Source of the DNA: Hypericum androsaemum
Lineage: Eukaryota > Streptophyta > Magnoliopsida > Malpighiales > Hypericaceae
DNA: 64,000 nt
Reading direction: 5' to 3'
Assembly: GCA_963995505.1 (NCBI GenBank)
Contig: OZ023182.1
Coordinates: 11,586,707-11,650,706 of the forward strand
Positions 1 to 10,100 of the stretch are shown in pieces. The first letter of the stretch is position 1, and each line of letters opens with the position of its first letter. The notes beneath the pieces were generated by a model. That model searched no databases. It was not told the origin of the DNA and was given only the letters and a program-made list of their open reading frames with translations. The position numbers and the translations under genes were made by a program.

Positions 1-380
1 AAACTCCTATTAATCCAATCACCGACCTCAATGGCCGGAGTGGGAAAGAGCCTTAAAGCATTAACACCAAGGGAGCCAGGGAGCGCCGGTGGAATCGGTC
101 TATCTTTCCTAACCCAGATCTTCCGGGAGCCTGGAATGGCTTAAGAGGGGGGTTTCGATGGTTTTTTGGAGGGACTTAAGGAGACTTGCAACCTCCTTGC
201 TCGAGACTCGGACAAGCCAAATCTTGACCGCCTGAGAGAAACTTAACCGGCACAAATCAATCAAGCACCTTGCAGTACCTCTGGAAGAATTCTTTCAGGG
301 AGACACGAGTCCAACGGAAGGGAAGGAAGTCAACGAAGAGCGTGACTTGGTCCATCAGTCACTTGATCCGTAGAGATTAC
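1..380. other. Intergenic sequence with no recognisable gene
   Basis: I see no open frame with family resemblance, no splice-supported gene and no repeat structure here. Similarity to the promoter region of the intact cyclin at 18340 begins only near 380. Confidence 0.5.
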
Positions 381-398
381 CATAATCTTAGAAGTCTG

Positions 399-406
399 TA
401 TATAAG
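399..406 (+). promoter_or_regulatory. TATA box of the duplicated cyclin copy
   Basis: TATATAAG lies about 135 bases before the ATG at 539. The same motif sits at the equivalent place (18340-18347) before the intact cyclin. The surrounding leader (AAGAAGA, then the CAATAAACTT and TTTACATGG blocks) is shared between the two copies, so the duplication included the core promoter and 5' leader. Confidence 0.55.
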
Positions 407-538
407 AAGAGTTTGGGCATAGGCATAAAGAAACAGAAAAACTACACATCAAACATTCAAACTCATATATCTTCATAGATTTTATCTTTTTTGTTGTTCT
501 CTTTTCACCTTCCCTCAATAAACTTCTTGTGTGTTTAC

Positions 539-933
539 ATGGGCTCCATGCCGCTCAAGGGGTTTCTGAGGAATTGGAGACCGACGCAGCTCTGGGGCTG
601 GACCAGTCTGACGAAGGAACTTGAGGAAGTCCACGATTCTTATCGCTTCTGGGGTCGATCTTGGAGAGGATCATCGTTTGAGCAGCACCGAGATGGATCA
701 GCATGGAAAGATATCGTCATGATATTCCATGGTCCGAATGCTACTAGTTTGAGCATTACTGAGTACCTTGAACACATATCGAAGTACTCCAACTGCAGAT
801 GTTCCTGCTTCGTTCTTGCTTTCATCTACATAGATAGGTTTCTTCGGCAAAAGGATGCTTGTCTTACGCCGCTAAACGTGCACCGGCTTGTGATTACGAG
901 TGTCGTGGTAGCTGCAAAATTCGGGGATGATAG
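539..933 (+). pseudogene. Truncated, frame-scrambled copy of P/U-type cyclin exon 1
   Basis: This is a duplicate of exon 1 of the cyclin at 18465. It keeps the start (MGSMP), the cyclin-box segment SITEYLEHI, the FIYIDRFL helix and LNVHRLVITSVVVAAKF, and ends in a canonical donor (GATGATAG, then GTAAGT at 934). Between about residues 8 and 50 it is read in the wrong frame compared with the other copy: one G is missing after CTCAAGGG and one extra T appears before GAGCAGCAC, so the frame is lost and then restored. No exon 2 follows; the intron start runs into unrelated sequence after about 981. P-type cyclins bind CDKA and link phosphate or hormone status to the cell cycle, but this copy lacks the rest of the cyclin fold and should be inactive. 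The donor keeps three bases (TAG) that the downstream copy has lost, so the intact gene is not simply the ancestral form. Confidence 0.75.
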
Positions 934-981
934 GTAAGTTGTTTGATCCTATTTGTAGCCCGGCTTGTGATTACGAGTGTC
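882..981 (+). repeat. Local re-duplication of an exon segment in the truncated cyclin intron
   Basis: The block CGGCTTGTGATTACGAGTGT of exon 1 (about 883-902) reappears just after the donor, at about 961-980. The sequence after it, about 985-1095, resembles the region 5' of the intact cyclin (TTCTAAAACGTCA near 17016; GAAACCGATTAACAT near 16874). The pseudogene is therefore a mosaic of pieces of the intact locus joined in a new order. Confidence 0.5.
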
Positions 982-1199
982 CTCTTAACGTGCACTTCTT
1001 CTAAAACGTCATCCCTTTTGATCCTCTTCTGCATCTTTCCCCTCCTCCGATTAACAAACAGAAAAAAGAAACCGATTAACATGCATAATCCCTATATTAA
1101 CACCCGAGCGCTCAAGCGTTTGCTCGCGCGGGTGGTTTTAATATTATTAAAAAAACAATTGAAAAGAAAAAGGGGGCGAACGGCCGAGCGGTGCTAGTC

Positions 1200-1493
1200 G
1201 AGACCGGATTGAGTGGGGAATAAAGAAAATTTGTCCACAGGTGGGGACTACATTTTGGGCCGTCAGATTTGATTATCTTTAAATCTGATGGTCAATAACA
1301 TATCAGGTGATATTGGTTTGCATGTGAAGTGATATTGGTTTGCATGTGAAGTGATATTGGTTTGCAAGATGTTTTACATATGAAGTGATATTGGTTTGCA
1401 TGTGAAGTGATATTGGTTTGCATGTCTAGTGATATTGGTTTGAGTTAGTCCCCATATTTGGGGACTACCCCAGTCCCCACCAAATCCGCCCCC
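1200..1493. mobile_element. Mutator-type MITE with 9-bp target duplication
   Basis: The element is flanked by the direct repeat GTGCTAGTC (1191-1199 and 1494-1502); nine bases is the Mutator-superfamily target duplication length. Its ends are imperfect inverted repeats: GAGACCGGATTGAGTGGGGA on the left and, reverse-complemented, GGGGGCGGATTTGGTGGGGA on the right (15 of 20 match). There is no coding capacity. Most of the interior is the short tandem repeat listed separately. Confidence 0.7.
1299..1441 (+). repeat. Short tandem repeat inside the MITE (unit GTGATATTGGTTTGCAT.., about 21 bp)
   Basis: GTGATATTGGTTTG occurs seven times, mostly spaced 21 bases apart with one longer gap containing GATGTTTTACATATGAA. 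The array fills about half of the element, so it probably amplified within it. Confidence 0.8.
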
Positions 1494-1740
1494 GTGCTAG
1501 TCACCCGAACGCCGCTCGCGAGCGTTTGATTGGCCACGTTGGCCTTTTTTTTCTTTACTTATTTATCTATTTAATTCCATTTGGCATAATTTTATTTGTA
1601 AAAAATAGATTTTTCCAGATAATATTTGTGTGGTTATAAAAAATTGAAGTTATCTTTAATAAAATTAAAATTATTTTTTTAATATCTATAAAAAATAGAG
1701 TCAAATATTCACATATTTTGATTCACAATTTGTATTCCAA

Positions 1741-2465
1741 CTTTTGACATTATTAAATCGTTCGAATATTAATTTCAAAATTTTTTTTGATATTCTTGCG
1801 CTTTGAATTTGGAGAAGTCATAAACTAAAAAGTTGTAGATATATATCCCACCTTCACAAAGAAACTTGAATCAACTCAATAGGACTCCGGAATAAGAAGT
1901 TGTGGCTCCCAAATCAAAACTCGTACTCGTAACTCGCTCAACTATTGACTTCAAATATATTTTTGACTTTCTTACACTTCGAATTTGGAGAAGTTATAAA
2001 CTAAAAAGTTGTAGATATATATCCCAACTTCACAAAGAAACTTAAATCAACTCAATCGGACTCGGAAATAAGAAGTTGTGGCTCCCAAATTGAAACTCGT
2101 ACTCGTAACTCGCTCGACTATTGACTTCAAATATATTTTTGACATTATTACACTTCAAATTTGGAGAAGTCATAAACTAAAAAGTTGTAGATATATATCT
2201 CACCTTCACAAAAAAACTTGAATCAACTCAATCGGACTCCGAAATAAGAAGTTGTGGCTCCCAAATTGAAACTCGTACTCGTAACTCGCTCGACTATTGA
2301 CTTCAAATATATTTTTGAAATTCTTACACTTCGAATTTGGAGAAGTCATAAACTAAAAAATTATAGATATATGTCCCACCTTCGCAAAGTAATTTGAATC
2401 AACTCAATCGGATTCTTAAATAAGAAGTTGTGATTCCCGAACCAAAATTTATACTCGTAATTTAT
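1741..2465 (+). repeat. 176-bp tandem repeat, about four units
   Basis: The landmark AATTTGGAGAAG occurs at 1806, 1982, 2158 and 2334, exactly 176 bases apart each time. Each unit also contains AAAAAGTTGTAGATATAT, GAAGTTGTGGCTCCC and ACTCGTACTCGTAACTCGCT. The units are AT-rich and non-coding and differ by scattered substitutions. The length is in the range of plant satellite monomers, but four units are not enough to call a satellite. Confidence 0.85.
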
Positions 2466-3138
2466 ATATAAATAAAAAAGATAGTATATAATATATGAAT
2501 GAAGTGGATGGATCTTAATTTCTATCTAATTTTATAGTCATTTCGTAATCTTAATTTTATTATTTTATTGTAATTTTTTTCCTTGTTGTAATTACGGAAT
2601 AATCATTATCATATATTTATTATAATTTATATATAAACAAAAAATGATAGTAGATAATATGTGAATGAGAGAAAAATTAATTGTTTATTCTGTGAACTGA
2701 GTTACTGCTGTGAGTAGGAAAATATGTAATTGGATTGGATTGGGTATGGATGAGAAAAAAATTAATTATTTATTCTGTGAATTAGATTGGGTAGATTGAT
2801 GTTCTGGGTAGTCTTAGGAGTGTGAACTGTGGCAACCTTAAGAGATGAAATCACAGATTGGGCAAAACATAAAGCAGCAACCTTAAAATCAGAGATAACG
2901 GCTTTGAGCAAAAGTGTCACTAACCAAGTTAAAAACCTTAAATAAAGACGACGTTTTATTATATGCCAAAAAAAAGAGTCAATAAACCAAAATCACACAA
3001 AATCAAGCAGGAATCTTACGATGGTAAAAGAAACAGAGTAAAGGCAGAAATATGACAAAGACAAAACATTGGAAAAAGACAAAAAGTAAGTGATTAACAT
3101 GCATAATCAACCCCTGTTTTAACTCTTAACCCCAGAGC
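2466..3138. other. AT-rich intergenic sequence
   Basis: No gene is visible. A weak direct repeat (ATTTATATATAAA followed by GATAGTA..ATAATATGTGAATGA) occurs near 2461 and 2626. The last part (GATTAACATGCATAATC) resembles 1076-1092 and 16874-16890 and leads into the AGATT target duplication at 3139-3143. Confidence 0.4.
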
Positions 3139-3143
3139 AGATT

Positions 3144-3880
3144 TGATAAGAATTTCCTCAGGAATTCGCACCAACTCGGATCGTCTATTCTAGAATGATA
3201 GTTGATCTTGACCCGTCGCTTTGCGCCTTGCACCAAACCTCAGTGTTGGTTAACTTTGATCCGTAGTAATGGTGAGAACGCGAACCTTGATCTTGAATCG
3301 AATTACGCCACAAACTGATATGGAAATTCCGTTTGATAAGTACAAACGCCCTAGCTAAGCAATCCAGCCCACAAGGACAACCAGAGTATCAACTCACGAA
3401 TTTTCTTATGCCAAAAAGAGATGTCCTTTATTGAATTCGTGGCCCCCCTTATATAGAGGTTAAAACTGACCTGGATAGACTCCAAAGTCAACAAGATAAG
3501 TTATGAAGAGCTCCAAACTTATCATACTACTTAAACTAGGTCTAAAACGAATGTTTATCCTAAGAATTGAAAAACACAATCATTATCCACTGTTGGATAA
3601 CTCTTATTCCTAAAAAGTTATAAAAAGTTTGGATAACTCTTATTCCTAAAAAGTAGGAATCTTGGTTCTACTCCTTTAGGCATCCAAAATAACTCCAATC
3701 ACGTGTATGGGCTTTGCATGGACGTCCACGGGCTTACACGAACTGGTTGTAGTCCAAATCGCTTGAATTAATCCGTTGAGCTTAGCTTGAAGTGCCTTTG
3801 CTCTTGCTCTTGTGATTGGTCCAAGTGGAACTCGAACTGGTTGTGGGTCTTGTAGCTCCATAGGTGACGTGTTCACATCA
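3144..3880 (-). repeat. 3' LTR of the outer gypsy element
   Basis: On the plus strand it runs TGATAAG... to ...TTCACATCA and matches 16047-16777 over its length, apart from scattered substitutions and small indels. The end of the integrase frame (about 3676-3880) lies inside it. Confidence 0.88.
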
Positions 3881-4098
3881 TTCCCCCTCTCTTGAAAAGG
3901 ATTTGCCCTCAAATCTTCACCTACGTCAAACGGGGTTAAGTCAGCAACATTAAAAGAAGCACTTACATTATACTCACCCGGCAGGTCAAGCTTATAAGCA
4001 TTGTCATTGATGCGCTCTAAAACTTGGAAGGGACCATCCCCACGAGGTAGCAACTTTGAACGCCGTTGCGCGGGAAATCGTTCCTTCCTCATATGCAA
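3676..4098 (-). pseudogene. Integrase C-terminus (GPY/F module) running into the 3' LTR
   Basis: KLLPRGDGPFQVLERINDNAYKLDLP is split here only by this note's length limit into KLLPRGDGPFQVLE and INDNAYKLDLP; it is the GPY/F module of gypsy integrases. Instead of a chromodomain the tail has a GPITRARAKALQ segment and ends at 3676, about 205 bases inside the LTR. A polyprotein end encoded by the LTR is known in CRM centromeric elements, which makes CRM relatedness plausible but unproven. Confidence 0.75.
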
Positions 4099-4104
4099 CC
4101 AAAC

Positions 4105-5471
4105 CTAATCACCAGGTTCAAAGACAACTTTGTGTCGCCCTTTATTCGCTTGTCTTGGGTAGTGCTCTGTTCGTTTCTGAATGTTCATTCTCGCCTTCTC
4201 ATGGAGCTGCTTGACAAATTCAGCCTTCTTCTTGCCATCTAAGTTAACATACTCATTCGAAGGCAAAGGTGATAAATCTAGTGGGGTCAGAGGATTAAAT
4301 CCATACACAAGTTCAAACGGTGAGAATTGAGTAGCAGAATGAACAGATCGATTATAAGCAAACTCAACATGTGGCAAACAATCTTCCCAAGCTTTAATGT
4401 TATGCTTAATGAGCGCTCTTAACATTGTAGACAAAGTCCTATTCACAACTTCTGTTTGTCCATCAGTTTGTGGATGACAAGTAGTAGAAAATAATAATTT
4501 GGTACCTAACTTACACCACAAAGTCTTCCAAAAGTAGCTTAAGAACTTAGTATCTCTATCCGAAATGATTGTTCTAGGCATGCCATGCAATCTTACAACC
4601 TCCTGAAAGAACAAATCAGCAATATGTGAGGCATCATCAGTTTTATGACATGGAATAAAATGCGCCATCTTAGAAAACCTATCCACCACGACAAAAATTG
4701 AATCTCTACCATGTTTAGTCCTAGGAAGTCCTAACACAAAGTCCATAGAAATATCAATCCAAGGCTCACTAGGTATGGGTAGGGGAGTGTACAATCCGTG
4801 GGGTTTTACCTTAGACTTAGCTTGCTTGCAAGTGATACAACGTCCACAAATTCTCTCAACATCGCGCTTCATGTGCGGCCAGTGGAAGTGCTCTTGTAAA
4901 ATTGCTAAAGTCTTTGCTATTCCAAAATGTCCCATAAATCCGCCTCCGTGAGCCTCTTGTATCAACAATTCTCGCATGGAACAATTAGGCACACAAAGTT
5001 TATTCTCACAAAATAAATACCCTTCATTCCGAAAGAACTTACCAGACGCACTCCTCTCGGTTTCACGAAACACATCACCAAAGTCAGTATCATGAGTGTA
5101 TAACTCTTTAATGCATTCAAAACCAAGTAATTTTGCATCAAGAGTTGAGATCAAGACATACCTTCGTGACAGTGCATCGGCTACTATGTTTTGCTTACCT
5201 TGCTTGTAGCGTATGACATAAGGAAACGTCTCAATAAATTCAACCCAACGTGCATACCTTTTATTCAGCTTATATTGACCCTTTAAATGCTTCAAAGATT
5301 CATGGTCAGTATGAATCACAAATTCCTTGGGCCATAAGTAATGTTGCCATGTCTCCAATGTCCGAACTAATGCATACAACTCCTTGTCGTAAGTTGGGTA
5401 ATTCAAGGCTGCTCCGCTTAGCTTTTCGCTAAAGTAAGCAATTGGTCATCCTGCTTGCATGAGCACAGCGC
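4105..5471 (-). pseudogene. RNase H and integrase core of the outer gypsy element
   Basis: RNase H features are [18 protein letters not shown] and ADALSRR. Integrase follows with an HHCC-type finger (GHFGIAKTL... [11 protein letters not shown]) and the DDE core: first Asp in [10 protein letters not shown], second in IISDRDTKF, Glu in [11 protein letters not shown], all present. The frame ends at GD then TAG (about 4105), where the family continues VWLHMRKERFP, so one nonsense change separates the core from its C-terminus. Confidence 0.9.
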
Positions 5472-6274
5472 CTATTCCAACACCTGAAGCATCACACTCA
5501 ACCTCAAACGTCTTAGAAAATTAGGTAACGATAATAAAGGTGCATTTGTCAACTTCTCCTTGATGAGCTGAAACGCCTTCTCTTGAGCTTCACCCCAGCT
5601 AAATCCAACATTCTTCTTGATCACTTCAGTAAGTGGTGCGGCTAAGCTACTAAAATCTTTCACAAATCTCCTGTAGAAACTAGCTAGTCCATGGAAACTT
5701 CGAACTTTAGCAACGCTCGTGGAACTTGGCCAATCTCGAATTGCACGTATCTTTTCTTCATCGACCTGTATTCCTTTAGCACTAACAATAAAACCCAAGA
5801 AGACAAGCTTATCTGTGCAAAAGGTGCACTTCTTCAAGTTAGCAAACAATTGATCCTTTCTAAGTGCATTTAGAACAGATTTCAAATGTTCCATGTCATC
5901 CTCCATCCTCCATGCTCTTGCTATAGATAAGTATATCATCAAAATAAACGACTACAAATTTGCCAATAAATGAACGTAAGACATAATTCATGAGCCGCAT
6001 AAATGTACTAGGAGCATTAGACAAACCGAATGGCATGACCATCCATTCATATAATCCATATTTCATTTTAAATGCTGTCTTCCACTCATCTCCTTCTTTC
6101 ATTCTAATTTGATGATAACCACTCTTCAAGTCAATTTTAGAAAACATGCTCGATCCATACAGCTCATCTAACATGTCATCTAAACGAGGAATAGGGTGAC
6201 AATATTTTACCGTTATGTTGTTGACTGCTCGACAATCAACACACATCCTCCATGATCCATCCTTCTTAGGCACG
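5472..6274 (-). pseudogene. RT C-terminal part of the outer gypsy element
   Basis: It begins [17 protein letters not shown], directly continuing the palm broken at 13385. It has the catalytic [11 protein letters not shown] (YFDD form of YxDD), [15 protein letters not shown], and then the thumb ([19 protein letters not shown]). One frameshift near 5900 separates the FDD part from the thumb, and another near 5475 separates it from RNase H. RT copies the element RNA in the particle; this copy cannot be translated intact. Confidence 0.9.
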
Positions 6275-6279
6275 AGTAG

Positions 6280-7715
6280 TGATGAGTGTGTAAACGCTCA
6301 GTTATTTGCTAAGTAGTTTGTATATTTAAGTCGTTGTTCCGTTTGTTTTATTCTCACTCTATTAAGTTTTTGGTTGTTTTAATGCTTTCGTATGATGGAG
6401 TGGACTTTTACCGTTCGTGATATATTTTGTTAGGAATTTGGAGCGGTTCGTGGGCACGTGGATCACGGGTTGGACGACAGAACGACGCAGGCGGGAGCTA
6501 GCGAATCCCCGTCGCCAGTTGACTAGCGATCGCTAGTCGAGCTCCCCGTCACTAGTGAACTAGCGATCGCTAGTCGGGAGTCACAGAGAGTTACGAAGAT
6601 GCAAACTGGCGGCCGCTACTCAACTAGCGACCGCTAGTTCGCCCAACGCAGCTTAAATCAGACTTCTTGTTTAGTTGTGATTTCGGATTCGCTAAAGGAA
6701 ATATTCAACTCTTGGCCTCTTGTTTTGGCCTTAGGACCATAATTATATTATTACTTGGCTAGCAAGACTTCTAGTTTAGGTTAAACCTCCTCTAGGTTTT
6801 CCTATTTTCGTGTTAGACTTTTGGCTATATATAGGCCTTAGTTTGTTAGGTTTTGGGGAGGACGTTACTACTACAATATTGAGACAGTCTTTAGAGCTTA
6901 ATAAAACCGTGATTTCAGTTAGCACGGGGAAAGGATTGGCAAAGCTTGATCATCACGACTAAGCTTTCTTTATCTCTATCTCTATCTTTATGTTAATTGC
7001 TATCATGTTCTTCGTTAATCTGTTGTGCTTTGTCAACATGCTTAGCGAGTAGTTCTCTCGTGAGTGCGATGCCCTAATTATGTGATTACTCGTCTATGTT
7101 AGCTATGGTTTGATTATCTTTCGTAGTAGTTGTCAATTGATGATCTTAATGCTTAATCTAACTTGATCACTTAGATTATGATGTTTAGTTGATAATAATG
7201 GACCGGAAGGCATTAGAATCAACGGAAGAGTCAATTGACATGTCTTAAGGTATTAATGAGGAATCTTGATACTAAGGGATAACCCGATAGGAGTTAACTT
7301 CATAATTGAGTTTAGCTTAGTTTTTGGTCTAATTAATGAGCGGAAGCATTGATTAGTAATCATGAACTACTCTACCTTAGTTTTGTCATCCTAATGAGCG
7401 GAAGCGCTAGGGAGATGCATTAGAACACTCCGGGTACTAGTTAGAACTTTATAAAAACCATAGTCTCGACATAGATGGGTAGTCCATAAGGGTATCGTGC
7501 TCGTTTATCTCCATTGATTTATAACTCGTCTTTTATTTGCGTTTTCAATCTCGTTTATTTACTTGCGACCTTTCACAATCATTATAAAACTTTACTTCTC
7601 TCGCTTCACATAATTATTTGCATTGATTTTGTGTTCAACCCTCAGTTCGAAACCCTACTTACTCACTATACTATTTGATTGTGCATTTAATTGCTTATCA
7701 ATTTTACGTACATCA
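6280..7715 (+). repeat. 5' LTR of the nested element
   Basis: It is 1436 bases, TG...CA. It carries TATATATAGG-type promoter sequence (GGCTATATATAGGCC, about 6822-6836) and two copies of the palindrome ACTAGCGATCGCTAGT (6522-6537 and 6559-6574). Confidence 0.92.
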
Positions 7716-7829
7716 AATTGGCGCCGTCGACACAGAACTGAAATTTTAGGACATCAACTCAATAGCAATTAGTTTTGTGTGGCAAACTTGCTGATTTCAT
7801 ATGATCTCTTTTTCAGGATTCTCTAGTGC

Positions 7830-9230
7830 ATGCCAAGAACCCGGAGTGAGGGACTAGACCTTGACACAGACACTGTGCTTGAGGTTGACATCGGAGTACT
7901 CGAAAGAGTAATTAGGCGCGAAAAGAGGAACCAAGCGAGATCGATGGCACACAATCAAGAAGATGGGGCGCTCCAAGCTGTAGGAGACGCACCACACAGA
8001 AGGACGCTACTGGAATCATCTGTTCCTACATGGAATGGGAACGCTAATGGTTTACGACAACCACCTATAGATCCCCACTCTTTCCAGATTCCAGCAGCGA
8101 TTGTCGGACTACTGCAAAACTCGGTCCAATTTGGCGGCTTGCCAAGCGAAGATCCTCAAGACCATCTATCTCGATTTGAAGATATCTGCAACATCATGAA
8201 GTTCCAAAATATCGATGATGATGTCTTGAAGCTGCGCCTCTTTCACTTTTCTTTGAGAGATCGAGCTCGTGTTTGGTACAACAAGTTGAAAGGAGAGACG
8301 ATTCAGAGTTGGAATGATCTTGCCCATGCTTTCCTCCGGAAGTTCTTTTCTATGGCCAAGTCAGCCAAACTCTTGCAAGAAATTAACACGTTCATCCAAG
8401 GAGATGGGGAGAGCATCTATGAAGCCTGGGAACGTTTCACGGATCTCCAAAGTACCTTCCCTCAACATGGTATAACTCAAGACAACCTCATGAGAATCTT
8501 CTACAACGGGTTAGATGGCCCATCCCGTGATCATATTGATGCCTCCTCTCAAGGTGTGTTCTTGAGGAAGACTACTGATGAAGCTACTCTCTTAATGGAG
8601 GAAATGGCTGAAGTCAATGGTATGTGGCCAAAAGAACGTGCTAGGCAACCACGTAAGGAAGCAGCCCGAGGAGTACTCGAAGTAAATGCCAACATGAAGC
8701 TCGAAGCTCAAATAGAAGCACTTACCAAAAGACTTGACAAGTTGACCAAGGACAAGGAACATGCAGCTGTGGTGCAAGATACTTGTCAGCTTTGCAAAGG
8801 GGCACATCCCACAACTGACTGTCCAATGTTGGAAGAGATCCAGGCCATTGCTGATAGAACACCACCAGGAATGGGCTACTCACAACAAGCTAATGCTCAG
8901 CCAAATTTCTCTCGATTTGGTCAGCAAGCACACAACACTGGTGCTCAGCAAGAACTCAAGAAGCTATATTTAGCAGATCAAGTCAAAGAAATGGGTGACA
9001 AGATCGATAAGTTAGTAGGGGTAGTTCAGCAGTCCATCCAACAACAAAGTATAACTGTGCAGCGGATGGATCGTTGTGAAGCACGTCAACAAGAGTTTGA
9101 GATATACCTAAAGGGGCAAGCCACGCAACTCAAGAAGATGGAGATCGAACTCGAAAATTTGGCTGCAGCAAATACTCAAAGGGAAATAGGTGCTCTACCC
9201 AGCAACACCGAGTCGAACCCGCGAGGATAG
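7830..9230 (+). CDS. gag of the nested element
   Basis: 466 codons from ATG 7830. The capsid-like region contains FGGLPSEDPQDHLSRFEDIC, LFHFSLRDRARVWYN and FLRKFFSMAKSAKL, which is the plant Athila/Tat gag signature, followed by QGDGESIYEAWERF. A short zinc knuckle CQLCKGAHPTTDC lies near residues 317-329, then a coiled-coil-like Lys/Gln/Glu-rich tail. The frame ends in TAG at 9228-9230 and continues without shift into the protease frame; in relatives this junction is open, so the stop is either a mutation or a readthrough point. Confidence 0.87.
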   Translation: MPRTRSEGLDLDTDTVLEVDIGVLERVIRREKRNQARSMAHNQEDGALQAVGDAPHRRTLLESSVPTWNGNANGLRQPPIDPHSFQIPAAIVGLLQNSVQFGGLPSEDPQDHLSRFEDICNIMKFQNIDDDVLKLRLFHFSLRDRARVWYNKLKGETIQSWNDLAHAFLRKFFSMAKSAKLLQEINTFIQGDGESIYEAWERFTDLQSTFPQHGITQDNLMRIFYNGLDGPSRDHIDASSQGVFLRKTTDEATLLMEEMAEVNGMWPKERARQPRKEAARGVLEVNANMKLEAQIEALTKRLDKLTKDKEHAAVVQDTCQLCKGAHPTTDCPMLEEIQAIADRTPPGMGYSQQANAQPNFSRFGQQAHNTGAQQELKKLYLADQVKEMGDKIDKLVGVVQQSIQQQSITVQRMDRCEARQQEFEIYLKGQATQLKKMEIELENLAAANTQREIGALPSNTESNPRG

Positions 9231-10100
9231 GTGATGGCCATCACAGTGAGGAGTGTGGACGAGGATGATGAACCATATATTCCTCCACCACCTTATGTCC
9301 CTCCACCTCCATTCCCACAAAGACTCCGGAGAAAGCCACCACTTGAGAACAAACCCACTTCAAAAGAATGTGCCGAACTGATCAAGCCAGCCATAGAGGA
9401 TGAGGTAGTTACTGAGAAGAAGGAGCAACCAGCCTATATCAGTGCACAAAAAGATTCTTATGTTCCTCCACCATTACCTCAACAAGTCAAGAAAGCAGCA
9501 GTGATCGATAAGAAGGCCCTTGAATTCATAGAGACAATGGAGGACATTCAAAGCCATGTCTCTTTCTTGGAGATGTTAGATAAAAGGCCACAATATGCTG
9601 AGTTTTTGAAGGAGATCATCGCGAGAAAGAAGAGGCAGAATGATGGCAAGATGAACCCTTTGGTAGAAAATGACATACCACCAAAACTAAAAGATCCAGG
9701 GAGTTTTACTATTCCTTGCAATATTGATGGTATTCAATTTCCGTATTGCTTATGTGATTTGGGTGCCAATGTTAACCTCATGCCTCTTACTATTTTTAGG
9801 AAACTTGGACTTGGAGGCCTCAAGCCAAAGGAGATGTACCTTCAACTAGCTGATCAATCAATCAAGAAACCACATGGAATCGTGGAGGATGTGATAATTA
9901 AAGTCGACAAGTCTCTCGTACCTGTAGATTTTGTGGTGCTGGACTATGCTACCAATGAAAGTTACCCATTGATTCTGGGACGTCCATTCCTCAACACTTG
10001 TCATACAATGGTGGATATTCACAATGGCAAGCTACTTCTCTGCATAGGCACAGATGAAATCGAGTTCCAAGTAACCGATAAGCGCCTCCATCCACCGTAG
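9231..10100 (+). CDS. Protease region of the nested element
   Basis: This is in frame with gag after one TAG. It opens with the linker VMAITVRS and a Pro-rich stretch (YIPPPPYVPPPPF), and ends in a retropepsin domain: CDLGANVNLMPLTIF (DLGA active site of the Athila/Tat type) and YPLILGRPFLNT (flap/ILGRPF block). It stops at 10098-10100, where RT would begin in an autonomous relative. The enzyme would cut Gag or trans-supplied polyproteins. Confidence 0.85.
   Translation: MMAITVRSVDEDDEPYIPPPPYVPPPPFPQRLRRKPPLENKPTSKECAELIKPAIEDEVVTEKKEQPAYISAQKDSYVPPPLPQQVKKAAVIDKKALEFIETMEDIQSHVSFLEMLDKRPQYAEFLKEIIARKKRQNDGKMNPLVENDIPPKLKDPGSFTIPCNIDGIQFPYCLCDLGANVNLMPLTIFRKLGLGGLKPKEMYLQLADQSIKKPHGIVEDVIIKVDKSLVPVDFVVLDYATNESYPLILGRPFLNTCHTMVDIHNGKLLLCIGTDEIEFQVTDKRLHPP

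Noticed and set aside
1299..2465. CRISPR-like array
   Set aside because: The repeats are ordinary tandem repeats without unique spacers, in a plant nuclear context.
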